Source: Arenibacter palladensis (lineage in GTDB: Bacteria; Bacteroidota; Bacteroidia; Flavobacteriales; Flavobacteriaceae). From it: a stretch of DNA of 64,000 nucleotides. Position numbers and translations under genes: made by a program. Location: assembly GCF_900129275.1 (NCBI RefSeq), contig NZ_FQUX01000001.1:558001-622000 (forward strand). The letters run 5' to 3'. Shown piece by piece: positions 1 through 9,920 of this stretch (positions are counted from its first letter, which is position 1; each line of letters begins with the position of its first letter). The notes beneath the pieces were generated by a model, which searched no databases, had not been told where the DNA came from, and saw only the letters and a program-made list of their open reading frames with translations.

Positions 1-1
1 G

Positions 2-490
2 CTTGAAGCCCTAAATCAAGTTAAAGGAGAATACGAATTGAACATAATTGGAAAATATGTGCCGAACGATCAATATTATTTGTCCCTAATAGACATGCTA
101 AAGCGCTTTAAATTAGAGAAAAAAGTATTCTTTCGAGGGAGGGTTTCCGATCAAGATCTCCATTCCTATTACAGCAATTCCAGTCTTTTTGTCTTTCCAT
201 CCCTACATGAAGGCTATGGAATGGTACTTATAGAAGCTATGTCCTATGGTTTACCAGTCATTGCCTTTAACAACTCTTCAATGCCCTACATTATTCAGAA
301 CAATCAAAATGGATACCTAATTGAAGACAAGAATACAAGTGAATTTGGAATTCGAATAAACGAATTGTTGAGGAGTCCTGAAAAATTAGAACTATTCAAT
401 AGAAATGCTTTAAGTACTTTCAAGAATGCAAGGAGTAATGAGGACCTTGATTTAGATATCAAGTCATTTTACAATAAACTGAATAAATAA
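2..490 (+). CDS. Glycosyltransferase family 4, C-terminal part (5' truncated by window edge)
   Basis: The reading frame is open from base 2, so the gene starts before the window and only about 163 residues are visible. The TTG at 38 is internal, not a start: the residues before it (LEALNQVKGEYE) fit the GT4 core. The visible part is the nucleotide-sugar-binding Rossmann half of a GT-B fold enzyme, with the family pattern HEGYGMVLIEAMSYGLPVI, which carries the two glutamates of the E-x7-E motif. By family it transfers a sugar from a nucleotide donor to a growing lipid-linked glycan at the inner membrane face. It is followed after 17 bases by a second GT4 gene, the start of a co-directional polysaccharide locus. 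Donor and acceptor cannot be told. Confidence 0.9.
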   Translation, partial: LEALNQVKGEYELNIIGKYVPNDQYYLSLIDMLKRFKLEKKVFFRGRVSDQDLHSYYSNSSLFVFPSLHEGYGMVLIEAMSYGLPVIAFNNSSMPYIIQNNQNGYLIEDKNTSEFGIRINELLRSPEKLELFNRNALSTFKNARSNEDLDLDIKSFYNKLNK

Positions 491-507
491 TACAAAATTA
501 GCAACTT

Positions 508-1506
508 TTGAAAATAACATTTTTTTGCAAAACGGAGGACCATACAGCCCTTAAACATAATTTATTTTATGTTCAAGACATCGATATACTAAAGTCCATT
601 GATTCAAACTTAGTAATTGCAACACGCTGGAGTCAAATTGACTATAAGGCCGACGTCATATTTGTTTGGTGGTGGACATATGCCTTCATTCCCGTGATTA
701 TTGGCCGTCTATTGGGCAAAAGGGTAATCATAACCGGAACCTTTAATTACGACGCCCCTAAATCACCCAATAATTTTAACAGTAGACCACTGTGGCAAAA
801 AGCTCTAATATGGTTTTCATTGAAGTTTGCATCAAAAAATATTTTAGTATCCGAAAGAGAATATGACATCTTTAAGGATAAGTTTAAAATGACTAATATT
901 AAGTATATACCACATGGTGTATATGTAAGTAATTATAAGCCCAATTACCATCGGGATTCTAATTTTTTGCTTACCATTAGTTGGTTGGAACAACATAATA
1001 TGATAAGAAAATGTATATATCAAACCGTGGATGCCTTATCTATTTTAAGAAAAAGGGGGAGCAATTTAAAACTCGTAATTGCAGGTAGGCGAGGTGATGC
1101 CGTTACTGAACTACAAAATTATATAGATCAAAATGGATTAACGGAGCATGTAAACGTTATGGTAGATATAACCGAAGACCAGAAAATAAACCTATTGTCT
1201 ACATGTAAATTATACCTTCAGCCCTCAATTTATGAAGGCTTTGGTGTAGCCATCGCAGAGGCAATGAGTTGCGGATGCACCATCGTAACCAGTGAAGCTG
1301 GCGAAGTACCTAACGTAGTGGGTGATACCGCTTATGTGTTAGAGGAAACAAATCCCAATACAATTTCTAGTGCAATATCCGAACTACTTTCAGAACCGGA
1401 AACTTATAATTCCTTACAATTAAAAGCCAGAGATAGAGTTGTGAACTTGTTTTCTGTTGAGCGTCGCAAAAGGGAAATAATAGAATTACTGGAAATCAAC
1501 CGTTAA
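508..1506 (+). CDS. Glycosyltransferase family 4
   Basis: A 332-residue GT-B enzyme, a little shorter than the 350-400 usual for GT4. The C-terminal half carries the donor-site motif IYEGFGVAIAEAMSCG (about residues 247-262) and then a GEVPNVVGD turn. The N-terminal half begins directly with the Rossmann strand KITFFCK, so the TTG at 508 is the only sensible start; there is no ATG nearby. A WWWTYAFIPVIIGRLLG stretch near residue 55 is hydrophobic and may dock the enzyme to the membrane. It lies 17 bases after another GT4 gene and 48 before the O-antigen ligase/polymerase gene, so it very likely adds one sugar of the same repeat unit. The exact sugar is unknown. Confidence 0.88.
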   Translation: MKITFFCKTEDHTALKHNLFYVQDIDILKSIDSNLVIATRWSQIDYKADVIFVWWWTYAFIPVIIGRLLGKRVIITGTFNYDAPKSPNNFNSRPLWQKALIWFSLKFASKNILVSEREYDIFKDKFKMTNIKYIPHGVYVSNYKPNYHRDSNFLLTISWLEQHNMIRKCIYQTVDALSILRKRGSNLKLVIAGRRGDAVTELQNYIDQNGLTEHVNVMVDITEDQKINLLSTCKLYLQPSIYEGFGVAIAEAMSCGCTIVTSEAGEVPNVVGDTAYVLEETNPNTISSAISELLSEPETYNSLQLKARDRVVNLFSVERRKREIIELLEINR

Positions 1507-1554
1507 GTCTCAATATTCCCAAATGTTTAAAATTCACAAAAGTCAGTTGTTATC

Positions 1555-3336
1555 TTGAGAGGGATTATCACACAAAAGTTACGTCATATTCAGGAAATCA
1601 TCTTTTGCCTATGGGCATTCAGCATCTGTTATCCAGAATTTAATTTCATATTCTATGTATTTACCGGAATTTCCATTTTAAAAGTAACCATAGAAAAAGG
1701 ATGGGGCATCAATAAAATAACAAAAGAAAAAGCACCTTATGTTTTTCTTTTGTTGTTTGTTTTATGGAATATAATTACCCTGATATACACAGAAGACCTA
1801 TACTACGGAATAAAACAAGTGGAAAAAAAAATCCCTCTACTAATAATTGGCATATTGGGCTTATTTGGAAATGGACTGACTATAAATTTAAGGAAAATAC
1901 TTTCCTATTATTTTTATGGGCTACTTTCGGTAGTCACAGTTTGCATTATCTATAGCTCATATATGCTATTCACAGATTATTATCTGGCTGTGGCCCTGGT
2001 AAAAGGATTTACCAACATAAACCTATTGAACATTTTTGAGCATCGACTATATATTGGTATTTCTATATTAATGATTACACCATTTCTACTTGAAGAAATA
2101 GTTCTAGAAAAGAAAATACTACTGCGTATTTCCAAAATATTAATATTGCTATTATCATTTTATATGGTTTATTCTTCAGGCTCACGCATCCTTATGGTTT
2201 CAATGATAGCGATAGTACTGATCTTATTATACAAATACATTAAACCTAAAATTAACAAAAGAGTATTCTTTGCAGTTTTTTTTGTTTCCGTATTAGCCGG
2301 ACTGACCATTTTATCTTTTCACCCCCGCACAAAACTCACTTGGGAATTGTTATCAAAAAATAAACCTCTGAGTAAATTGGACAATAGATTGGTTACATGG
2401 GACAATGCATTGAAAATAATATCTGAGCAGCCCGTTTTTGGAACGGGGTTGGGTGATTCCAAAAATGAAATGTTCAATGCATATAAAAAGAACGGGGATA
2501 CGTTTGAGCTACAAAATGAATTAAATGTCCATAATCAGTATTTACAAATAATATTGGAATCCGGTTTAATTGGATTCTTTCTCTTTTTATGTTTTGTGTA
2601 TTCATTCTACCAAGGTGCCAAAGAAAAAGGAATTTATGTCCAAACCGTACTAATAGTCTTTGGATTTAGCTTCTTAATAGAATCCGTTCTTTCGAGAAAC
2701 CTGGGTGTATTTCCTCTGACTTTTTGGATTTTTATATTGCTTTTATCCGATAATATCTCCCCTACTTCCAATTATAGGGATAACAAGAATTTAAAAAATA
2801 TTGTTTTAAAAACGAGTACTGTTTTAACATTGGGCCTGGTATTTGCCATGCTTCTTTTTTCAAAGCTTAAGACCTTTGATAGTACGGACCCAAAAACCTA
2901 TATGACCACACCATTTAATTACGTTCATTACAATAACCTCCCAAATAAAGATCAACTCCCTAAGGTAACTGATGCATGCAGCATATCCCTTAATGACAAT
3001 TTTACAAACTACGAACGGGGTGTTTTTCTCGCACCTGAAGTTTTTAGTACAAAAATAGATGTCAGAGTGTCACTTACATACGGAATATGGTGTTATATTT
3101 CAACAGATTCCAACATTAACGAGGCCTACACCTATGCCTGGGACAGAGTGAATGTTTCTTTTCGAGATGAATACGATCTTACTAAAAAAGGAACTTGGCA
3201 GTTTTTATCTTTAAATGATAAAACCTTTTCCAATAGTTTTGCTGCCGGAGTTAGGATCGATTTACGAAGGGAGTTTCCTAAAATGGAAGGCAAAGTCTAT
3301 TTTGCAATGCCCCATTTCAAAATTAAGAACGAATAA
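1555..3336 (+). CDS. O-antigen ligase / Wzy-like polymerase with C-terminal extracytoplasmic extension
   Basis: A 593-residue inner-membrane protein with about ten hydrophobic segments up to residue 440. A periplasmic loop after residue 270 shows the Wzy_C/WaaL-type pattern: RLVTWDNALKII, then FGTGLGDSKNEMF and VHNQYLQIILESGLIGFF. Enzymes of this family join lipid-linked glycans, either polymerising repeat units or transferring them to an acceptor. Unusually, about 150 residues follow the last membrane segment (from about residue 440) and look like a soluble beta-rich domain, where most family members end. The start is TTG at 1555; no in-frame ATG precedes the first membrane segment. Its place among glycosyltransferase genes supports polymerase or ligase in the same pathway; sequence alone cannot separate the two. 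Confidence 0.85.
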   Translation: MRGIITQKLRHIQEIIFCLWAFSICYPEFNFIFYVFTGISILKVTIEKGWGINKITKEKAPYVFLLLFVLWNIITLIYTEDLYYGIKQVEKKIPLLIIGILGLFGNGLTINLRKILSYYFYGLLSVVTVCIIYSSYMLFTDYYLAVALVKGFTNINLLNIFEHRLYIGISILMITPFLLEEIVLEKKILLRISKILILLLSFYMVYSSGSRILMVSMIAIVLILLYKYIKPKINKRVFFAVFFVSVLAGLTILSFHPRTKLTWELLSKNKPLSKLDNRLVTWDNALKIISEQPVFGTGLGDSKNEMFNAYKKNGDTFELQNELNVHNQYLQIILESGLIGFFLFLCFVYSFYQGAKEKGIYVQTVLIVFGFSFLIESVLSRNLGVFPLTFWIFILLLSDNISPTSNYRDNKNLKNIVLKTSTVLTLGLVFAMLLFSKLKTFDSTDPKTYMTTPFNYVHYNNLPNKDQLPKVTDACSISLNDNFTNYERGVFLAPEVFSTKIDVRVSLTYGIWCYISTDSNINEAYTYAWDRVNVSFRDEYDLTKKGTWQFLSLNDKTFSNSFAAGVRIDLRREFPKMEGKVYFAMPHFKIKNE

Positions 3337-3466
3337 AAGCCAAAAAACAGGGTATAATTAACAGCTCTTTGTTAAGCGTTTTCTAATTTAGCCCTAGTAC
3401 ACTTGTTATTAATAAGAAAGTTTTATTAAAAACCTTAAAATATAAATTTAATAGAATCGAGATAAA

Positions 3467-5584
3467 ATGAAGCAAATAATACAAGATCTTAAGAATGGTG
3501 AAACCATCTTGGAAGAGGTACCAGTACCTATGATAAAACCTGGACAAGTGCTTATCAAGACTACTAAAACCTTAGTATCATTAGGAACCGAAAGAATGTT
3601 GGTCGAATTTGGAAAAGCTAACTTTATCCAAAAAGCGCAACAACAACCTGACAAAGTAAAAATGGTTTTGAACAAGGTAAAAACCGATGGTCTAAAACCA
3701 ACTATGGATGCTGTATTGAATAAGTTAAACCAACCATTGCCCCTAGGGTATTGTAATGTAGGTGAAGTTGTTAAAGTGGGCCGTGGCGTTACAGAGTTTA
3801 ATGTTGGCGATAGAGTAGCCTCTAATGGCAATCATGCAGAATATGTACTAGTTCCAAAGAATCTTGTTGCTAAGATCCCAGACAATGTAAGTGATGAAGA
3901 AGCAGCATTTACCGTAATTGGTTCGATTGGTCTTCAAGGATTAAGACTTCTAAACCCTACATTTGGGGAAACTATTGTAGTTGTTGGCCTTGGTCTTATA
4001 GGTCTGGTTACTGCAGAACTACTATTAGCTAACGGTTGTAATGTCATTGGGTTTGATTTTGATCCGGAAAAAATAGAAATCGCAAAGAAAAAGGGCATCA
4101 CCGCCATTAATCCTGGAGAAGGGTCGGATCAGGTAAAATTTGTGGAGTCCTATACCAATGGGATTGGTGCGGATGGCGTTATAATTACCGCATCGAACAA
4201 AAGTAACGAGATTATTTCCCAATCGGCAAATATGTGCCGCAAAAGGGGGCGGGTTGTCTTGGTTGGAGTAATCGGACTAAATATAAGTAGGGCCGATTTC
4301 TATGAAAAGGAAATATCCTTTCAGGTTTCGTGTTCCTATGGCCCAGGTAGATATGACGAGGAATACGAAATAAAAGGCAACGATTATCCTATTGGCTATG
4401 TTAGGTGGACGGAGAAAAGAAACTTCGAAGCCGTTTTAAACGCTATTGATAGAGGTGTTCTAAAGGTAAAAGATTTAATTACAGAGCGTATTGCCATAAA
4501 TAATTTTGAACAGATTTACGGTGATATGAGGAATTCCAAAACAATTGCCTCTATACTTGAATATGATAGCACCACCTCTCCTAGATCTACTGTTAACATA
4601 GCATCTAGGTCATTTGAAGGAAAAAAAGGAGTGCTTGGAATTATCGGAGCAGGTAATTTTACGAGTTCAACACTTCTTCCTAACCTGAAGAACTTAAACG
4701 CCGATATAAAATATATTGCTAGTTCTGGAGGACTCTCCTCTACAATAATGGCCAAACGCCACAATATCGCTAAATCTACAACAGACTACAAAGAAATTCT
4801 GGTAGATGAAGAAGTAGACTTGGTAATTATTACAACTAAGCACAATATGCATGCTCCAATGGTTATAGAGGCCCTCCAAGCTGGAAAAAGCGTATTTGTA
4901 GAAAAACCTCTTGCTCTTAACAACAATGAACTAAACCAAATCATAAACGAATATAAATCGCAAAATGTTTCTGTTTCTGTTGGATTTAATAGACGCTTTG
5001 CCCCAATCGCCAAGAAGATGAAAAAGCTTCTAGGCAATGACAACACTCCTCTGAATATTATTGCAACTATGAATGCCGGTTTTATACCCTCGGATGTATG
5101 GGTACACGATATGGAAGTAGGAGGAGGAAGAATAATTGGAGAGGCTTGCCATTATATTGATCTTTGCTCATATTTATCCGGAAGTACAGTAAAAGCGGTC
5201 TGTATGAATTCCATGGGATCAAACCCAGAAGAGAATACGGATAATGTAAGTATTCTTTTAAAATATGAAAACGGCACCAATGCGGTTATCAACTATTTCT
5301 CAAATGGTAGCAAAGCCTACTCAAAAGAAAGGGTGGAGGTATATAGCCAGGAACGTACGTTAATAATGGATAACTGGCGTAAACTAAAAGCATTTGGGTT
5401 TAAAGGAGGAAACCAATCATCCAAACAGGATAAGGGCCACTATAACCAATTTAAGGAACTTCTGGACCAACAGCGTGATGGAGGTTATCCAATAATATCT
5501 TTTGATGAAATTGTCAACACGACAAAAGCCTCCTTTGCCGCAATAGAATCACTTAAAAAAGGTAAATGGATAGAAATAGATTAA
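3467..5584 (+). CDS. Bi-domain oxidoreductase: MDR dehydrogenase fused to Gfo/Idh/MocA
   Basis: A 705-residue fusion. Residues 1-360 resemble medium-chain threonine/alcohol dehydrogenases, with an NAD(P)-binding Rossmann motif VVVGLGLIGLV near residue 170. Residues about 385-700 are a Gfo/Idh/MocA oxidoreductase with its own nucleotide motif GIIGAGNFTSSTLLP and the family lysine motif VEKPLALNN near residue 482. Proteins of this two-domain layout occur in polysaccharide loci next to heparinase II/III-like genes, as here: the next gene overlaps it by 19 bases, indicating translational coupling. It probably oxidises or reduces a sugar or uronate, on a nucleotide-linked or polymer-derived substrate; this is inference. 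A 130-base gap before it may hold a promoter, but I found no convincing -7 element. Confidence 0.9.
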   Translation: MKQIIQDLKNGETILEEVPVPMIKPGQVLIKTTKTLVSLGTERMLVEFGKANFIQKAQQQPDKVKMVLNKVKTDGLKPTMDAVLNKLNQPLPLGYCNVGEVVKVGRGVTEFNVGDRVASNGNHAEYVLVPKNLVAKIPDNVSDEEAAFTVIGSIGLQGLRLLNPTFGETIVVVGLGLIGLVTAELLLANGCNVIGFDFDPEKIEIAKKKGITAINPGEGSDQVKFVESYTNGIGADGVIITASNKSNEIISQSANMCRKRGRVVLVGVIGLNISRADFYEKEISFQVSCSYGPGRYDEEYEIKGNDYPIGYVRWTEKRNFEAVLNAIDRGVLKVKDLITERIAINNFEQIYGDMRNSKTIASILEYDSTTSPRSTVNIASRSFEGKKGVLGIIGAGNFTSSTLLPNLKNLNADIKYIASSGGLSSTIMAKRHNIAKSTTDYKEILVDEEVDLVIITTKHNMHAPMVIEALQAGKSVFVEKPLALNNNELNQIINEYKSQNVSVSVGFNRRFAPIAKKMKKLLGNDNTPLNIIATMNAGFIPSDVWVHDMEVGGGRIIGEACHYIDLCSYLSGSTVKAVCMNSMGSNPEENTDNVSILLKYENGTNAVINYFSNGSKAYSKERVEVYSQERTLIMDNWRKLKAFGFKGGNQSSKQDKGHYNQFKELLDQQRDGGYPIISFDEIVNTTKASFAAIESLKKGKWIEID

Positions 5585-7158
5585 ATTTATATCTAAACAC
5601 CGTAAAACGCCTGAAAATAAGACAATTGTATTATCAGGTTTATTACAAACTCAGAAATAAATTATTTAAAAGAAATTATAAAAAAGAGCTCCCTGAGAAC
5701 TTGGAAGCAATACAATGGCAAGATCAGCTTTTTAACAATCATAGTTATAATGGAGGTAAATCCTTTAGTTTTTTAAATATTGATTTCAAATTCAAAGAAA
5801 ACCATATCGATTGGAACAAATCCGATTTTGGAAAGTTATGGACGTACAATTTAAATTACTTTGATTATCTAAACCAATCCAACATAACGACTCAGGAAGG
5901 GATTGCCCTCATAAAGGATTATATAGGAAACGAAGACATCCTGAAAGACGGATTAGAGCCTTATCCTATTTCACTTCGAGGAATTAATTGGATAAAGTTT
6001 TTGTCCAAAAATTCTATTTCCGAAAATATTATAGATCAATTTTTATACAATCATTATCAAACTTTATTACATAATTTAGAATATCATTTACTGGGAAATC
6101 ACTTATTGGAAAATGGATTTTCATTATTGTTTGGTTCTTATTATTTCAAAGACGAAGTCTTGTATGTTAAAGGAAAGAAAATCATTATAGATGAGCTGAA
6201 TGAGGAGATATTGAAAGATGGTGGACATTTTGAGCTTTCCCCTATGTATCATCAGATTATTCTGTATCGATTATTGGACTGCATCAATTTAATTCGCCTA
6301 AATAAATGGCAACAGGATAATCTATTACACTTCCTAGAGGAAAAAGCAAAAAGTATGCTTTCTTGGTTAAGTGGAATCACCTACTCCAATGGGAATATTC
6401 CGATGGTCAATGATGCTGCTTTTGACATAGCCCCAACCTCATCAGAGCTTTTTGGATATGCCAACAAATTGAATCTTAAATGGGAAAAATTACCTCTCTC
6501 TGATTCGGGATATAGAAAATTCCAAAAATCCGAATTTGAACTTTTTGTGGACGTTGGTAATATTGGCCCCAATTATCAAAGTGGACATGCCCATGCCGAT
6601 ACATTTAGTTTTGAACTCTACTTTAAAAGTCAGCCCATTATTGTTGACAGTGGTATTTCAACATATGAAAACAATGAATTAAGAAAACTACAAAGAGCAA
6701 CTAAAAGCCATAATACTGTTGAGGTAGACCAATGTGATCAATCACAAATGTGGGATGCTTTCCGCGTGGCGAAAAGAGCCCATATTATTAATTTGATTGA
6801 AAAAGACAACCATATCGAAGCTTCACATGATGGCTATAAGGAACTTGGCATCATCCATACCCGAAAGTTTGATGTTGGCCATCAAAACATCGTTATTCAT
6901 GACTCACTAACCGCAAAAAATAGCTTAAGCCATTTGGCCTTTTTACACTTTCATCCACAAATTGAAGAAATAGCCGTAGGGGAAAACCTAGTAGATCTTT
7001 TAAATGAGAATATTACAATAAAATTTAAAAATACAAGGGCAATTTCCAAAGGACTCTATGAATACTCTTTGGGGTTCAACAAATTTAAATCGGCTAATAT
7101 GCTAACAATTAGCTTTGATAATTGGCTCGAGACCAATATATGCCTTAATTCCAAATAA
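5566..7158 (+). CDS. Heparinase II/III family protein
   Basis: A 530-residue protein with the layout of polysaccharide lyase-like heparinase II/III proteins: an alpha/alpha toroid in the first 320 residues, then a beta-sheet domain with the pattern QSGHAHADTFSFEL (about residues 338-351), whose histidines are typical of the family. No clear signal peptide is present, unlike secreted lyases, which fits the biosynthetic-locus subgroup. It starts with ATG inside the upstream oxidoreductase gene (19-base overlap) and ends 7 bases before a GT4 gene. In polysaccharide loci such proteins are proposed to modify or trim the uronate-containing chain. Whether this one is a lyase, an epimerase-like enzyme or inactive is not shown. 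Confidence 0.88.
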   Translation: MDRNRLNLYLNTVKRLKIRQLYYQVYYKLRNKLFKRNYKKELPENLEAIQWQDQLFNNHSYNGGKSFSFLNIDFKFKENHIDWNKSDFGKLWTYNLNYFDYLNQSNITTQEGIALIKDYIGNEDILKDGLEPYPISLRGINWIKFLSKNSISENIIDQFLYNHYQTLLHNLEYHLLGNHLLENGFSLLFGSYYFKDEVLYVKGKKIIIDELNEEILKDGGHFELSPMYHQIILYRLLDCINLIRLNKWQQDNLLHFLEEKAKSMLSWLSGITYSNGNIPMVNDAAFDIAPTSSELFGYANKLNLKWEKLPLSDSGYRKFQKSEFELFVDVGNIGPNYQSGHAHADTFSFELYFKSQPIIVDSGISTYENNELRKLQRATKSHNTVEVDQCDQSQMWDAFRVAKRAHIINLIEKDNHIEASHDGYKELGIIHTRKFDVGHQNIVIHDSLTAKNSLSHLAFLHFHPQIEEIAVGENLVDLLNENITIKFKNTRAISKGLYEYSLGFNKFKSANMLTISFDNWLETNICLNSK

Positions 7159-7165
7159 CATTTTT

Positions 7166-8359
7166 ATGAAAGTACTCATAGTAAGTAATTACTTGTATCC
7201 AGAAACTGGAGCAGCTCCCAATAGGATCACACAAATGGCAGAGGAACTCTCCAAACATCATCAGGTAACCGTCTCCACTGCTTTTCCAAACTATCCTACT
7301 GGAAAAGTTTTTCCCGGGTATACTTCTGGACTTTTTAAGAAAGAAAACATAAAAGGCTTTAATGTTAGGAGATATAGAACCTATAATAGCATCTCGAAGA
7401 ATCCTATAAAAAGAGTCATTTCCATGTTGTCTTTTGGAGTTATGATGTTTTTCGATATTCCACACCTTTACAAAGAGAAATACGATTTTATTATTGTTCA
7501 AAATTCTCCATTGTTAGTATCATGTTTTGCCATCTTCTATGCCAAAATTTTCACCTCATCCAAAATTGTATTAAACGTTTCAGATTTATGGCCTCTTTCT
7601 GCTCTGGAGCTTGGAGCAATTAAAAAAGGGCTATTTTATAGCCTATTGGAGAAAATAGAGTTATTAAATTATAGGAATGCCTGCTTAATCTTAGGACAAT
7701 CCAATGAAATTCTAAATCATGTACAACATAAAGTTGGAGACAAACAAAACTTTTTATACAGAAACATCCCTATTCTCAATATAAGAGAAGAAAAATCTAT
7801 TCATAAACACACCCCGGTTAAAATAGTATATGCCGGACTACTTGGTGTAGCCCAAGGCATTTTGGATATATGCAAAGCAATTGATTTTAAGAAATTAGGC
7901 GTTGAATTCCACATTTATGGCAAAGGAAACGAGTTAAAAGAAATTCAAGATTATATTAGTATTTCAGATAAGTGTATTCACTATAAGGGATCTCTTAGTT
8001 CAGATGAAATTAGAATTGCACTAATGAAATACGATTATTCCCTTGTTCCGTTAAAGAGTAGAATATATGGCGCTGTTCCCTCAAAAATATTTGAACTAAC
8101 ACTTTTAAATGTGCCCATAATTTTCTGTGGGGGTGGTGAAGGTGCAGAAATTGTAGATAAAGAGAAACTTGGTTTTGTTTCTGAGCCAGGAGACTTTAAA
8201 AAACTATCCGAAAATATTGAAGTTGCCGCAAACTTATCAGATCAAGAATATAAAGAATTATTAAATAACTGTGAGGAAGCAGGGAGAACAAAATTTGATT
8301 TTTCTCGACAAATACAAAATCTAGTCTTATTATTAGAGACAATGCATAATAGCAAATAA
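7166..8359 (+). CDS. Glycosyltransferase family 4, WbuB-like
   Basis: A 397-residue GT-B enzyme. ATG at 7166 is chosen over an upstream in-frame codon at 7115 because the protein then begins with the canonical strand MKVLIVSNYLYPETGAAPNR and no longer overlaps the heparinase gene. The segments LNVSDLWPLSALELG (about residue 133) and YGAVPSKIFE (about residue 301) match the WbuB-type subgroup, which contains N-acetyl-fucosamine transferases of O-antigen assembly. It follows the heparinase-like gene by 7 bases, so both are co-transcribed. By family it acts at the cytoplasmic membrane face on undecaprenyl-linked acceptors. The WbuB-like label is a similarity judgement made by eye. Confidence 0.87.
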   Translation: MKVLIVSNYLYPETGAAPNRITQMAEELSKHHQVTVSTAFPNYPTGKVFPGYTSGLFKKENIKGFNVRRYRTYNSISKNPIKRVISMLSFGVMMFFDIPHLYKEKYDFIIVQNSPLLVSCFAIFYAKIFTSSKIVLNVSDLWPLSALELGAIKKGLFYSLLEKIELLNYRNACLILGQSNEILNHVQHKVGDKQNFLYRNIPILNIREEKSIHKHTPVKIVYAGLLGVAQGILDICKAIDFKKLGVEFHIYGKGNELKEIQDYISISDKCIHYKGSLSSDEIRIALMKYDYSLVPLKSRIYGAVPSKIFELTLLNVPIIFCGGGEGAEIVDKEKLGFVSEPGDFKKLSENIEVAANLSDQEYKELLNNCEEAGRTKFDFSRQIQNLVLLLETMHNSK

Positions 8360-8465
8360 CATTTACATATTACAAAAATTTACTTCTTGCATTATAAAAC
8401 ACTGGGAATTAATTACAATATCCCTACATAGAACAGTTTGATATACAGTTATTTCATAATTGAAT

Positions 8466-8473
8466 TATCTTTG
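8466..8473 (+). promoter_or_regulatory. Bacteroidota -7 element before the sugar transferase gene
   Basis: TATCTTTG matches the TAnnTTTG -7 consensus exactly, 69 bases before the ATG at 8543 and in a 183-base gap. A TTTG at 8437-8440 could be the -33 element, but the 25-base spacing is long. It suggests the last two genes of the locus have their own transcript start. Confidence 0.5.
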
Positions 8474-8542
8474 TTCCGAAATTGTAGATTATAAATGTTT
8501 TATTTAACATTAATTTCAATCTAAATATCAACCAAACTATTA

Positions 8543-9910
8543 ATGGCCAAGCCCTCAATATTAAACTCAGTCGAAAGAAAATTTATTCTCCTTATAGGGG
8601 ATACCCTAATAATTTTGGCTTCCCTCAATCTATTGGTGAATCACGCCATAGATGAAAAGTATATTTCCTTAAAACTTAAATTCATTGTCTTTGCTATTGG
8701 AATTACCTCTTATTTGGTTTTAGCCTATATCTTGGACTTTTACAATCTTGAAAAAGTATCCAAACGAAGATACTTTTTGCCACAATCCGTATATATATCA
8801 TCCTTGTACGTCTTTGTAGTATTCCTGTCCTGTGTGATTTTCTTTGACATCAGCTTTTGGAGGGGGCCTTTACTGATTTTTCTATTGTTAACCCCAGTAG
8901 AAATTGGACTTTGGCGTTTATTTTTTAGTAATGTTTTTAAAATTATTCCCGTAACCAAAAACGTTATTTATATTTATGAGGACGCTACCTATGATAGTTT
9001 GCGCCAAGACATGGCTGCCATCAACGGAAATGATATGGAAACCTTTTACAAAGTGAAACTTACATTTTCTATAGACCAAAATACCTTGATCAATAAAAAA
9101 TATTTTTTATCAGCTGCTGAAAAAATAGACACTTGGATTATAAACACTAAGAGTTATAATAATTTACCGAAGGAGCTCGAAAAAATAATTTTGCGATCAA
9201 TGCTAAGGGGTAAGGAGGTTATTTCTTATACTTCCTTTTATGAAAACACCTATGAAGCATTGCCCATAAAATCGCACAACGATAGTTTTTATGAAATTCT
9301 TCAATTCAAGAATAAAAAAATAAGGTATTTAATAAAGATATTTAATTTCTTGGTTAATTTTTGCCTTGCCCTTTTTGTTGGTATTATATTCGCCTTGGTT
9401 ACTCCATTCGTGTTTATATTAAATCTAATATTCAACCGGGGCCCTCTCTTTTATACCCAAAAAAGAGTTGGACAGCATGGTAAGGAATTCAGTATTTATA
9501 AATTTCGCTCCATGGTAGTCGATGCTGAAAAAACCGGAGCCAAAATGGCTACCAAAAACGACGCTAGAATTACTCCATTTGGTAGAATACTGCGATTGTT
9601 TAGGATAGATGAACTACCGCAGATAATCTCTGTCATCAATGGCGATATGCAATTTATTGGTCCAAGGCCCGAAAGAAAAATATTTGTGAAACAGCTAAAT
9701 GAAATTACTCCCTTCTATAATATTAGACACCTGATAAAACCAGGAATTACAGGTTGGGCCCAAGTCAAATACAAGTACGGTGAAAATTTAGAGGATTCGA
9801 TCAAAAAGCTGGAATACGATCTTTACTACATCAAAAATAAATCCGTTACCTTAGACCTAAGAATAATTTTTAAAACCGTTACCACGGTCCTGTTTTCTAG
9901 AGGGGTATAA
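8543..9910 (+). CDS. Initiating sugar-phosphate transferase (polyprenyl glycosylphosphotransferase)
   Basis: A 455-residue WcaJ/WbaP-type enzyme. Four hydrophobic segments lie in the first 130 residues, then comes a soluble linker, a fifth segment near residues 265-290, and the catalytic bacterial sugar transferase domain to the end. Diagnostic pieces are [29 protein letters not shown] and FIGPRPERK. Such enzymes transfer a hexose-1-phosphate from a UDP-sugar to undecaprenyl phosphate, the first committed step of repeat-unit assembly. The gene sits near the end of the locus, 10 bases before the UDP-glucuronate decarboxylase gene, and has a -7 element 69 bases upstream. The sugar used (glucose, galactose or an N-acetylated sugar) cannot be read from these motifs. 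Confidence 0.93.
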   Translation: MAKPSILNSVERKFILLIGDTLIILASLNLLVNHAIDEKYISLKLKFIVFAIGITSYLVLAYILDFYNLEKVSKRRYFLPQSVYISSLYVFVVFLSCVIFFDISFWRGPLLIFLLLTPVEIGLWRLFFSNVFKIIPVTKNVIYIYEDATYDSLRQDMAAINGNDMETFYKVKLTFSIDQNTLINKKYFLSAAEKIDTWIINTKSYNNLPKELEKIILRSMLRGKEVISYTSFYENTYEALPIKSHNDSFYEILQFKNKKIRYLIKIFNFLVNFCLALFVGIIFALVTPFVFILNLIFNRGPLFYTQKRVGQHGKEFSIYKFRSMVVDAEKTGAKMATKNDARITPFGRILRLFRIDELPQIISVINGDMQFIGPRPERKIFVKQLNEITPFYNIRHLIKPGITGWAQVKYKYGENLEDSIKKLEYDLYYIKNKSVTLDLRIIFKTVTTVLFSRGV

Positions 9911-9920
9911 AATAAATTTA

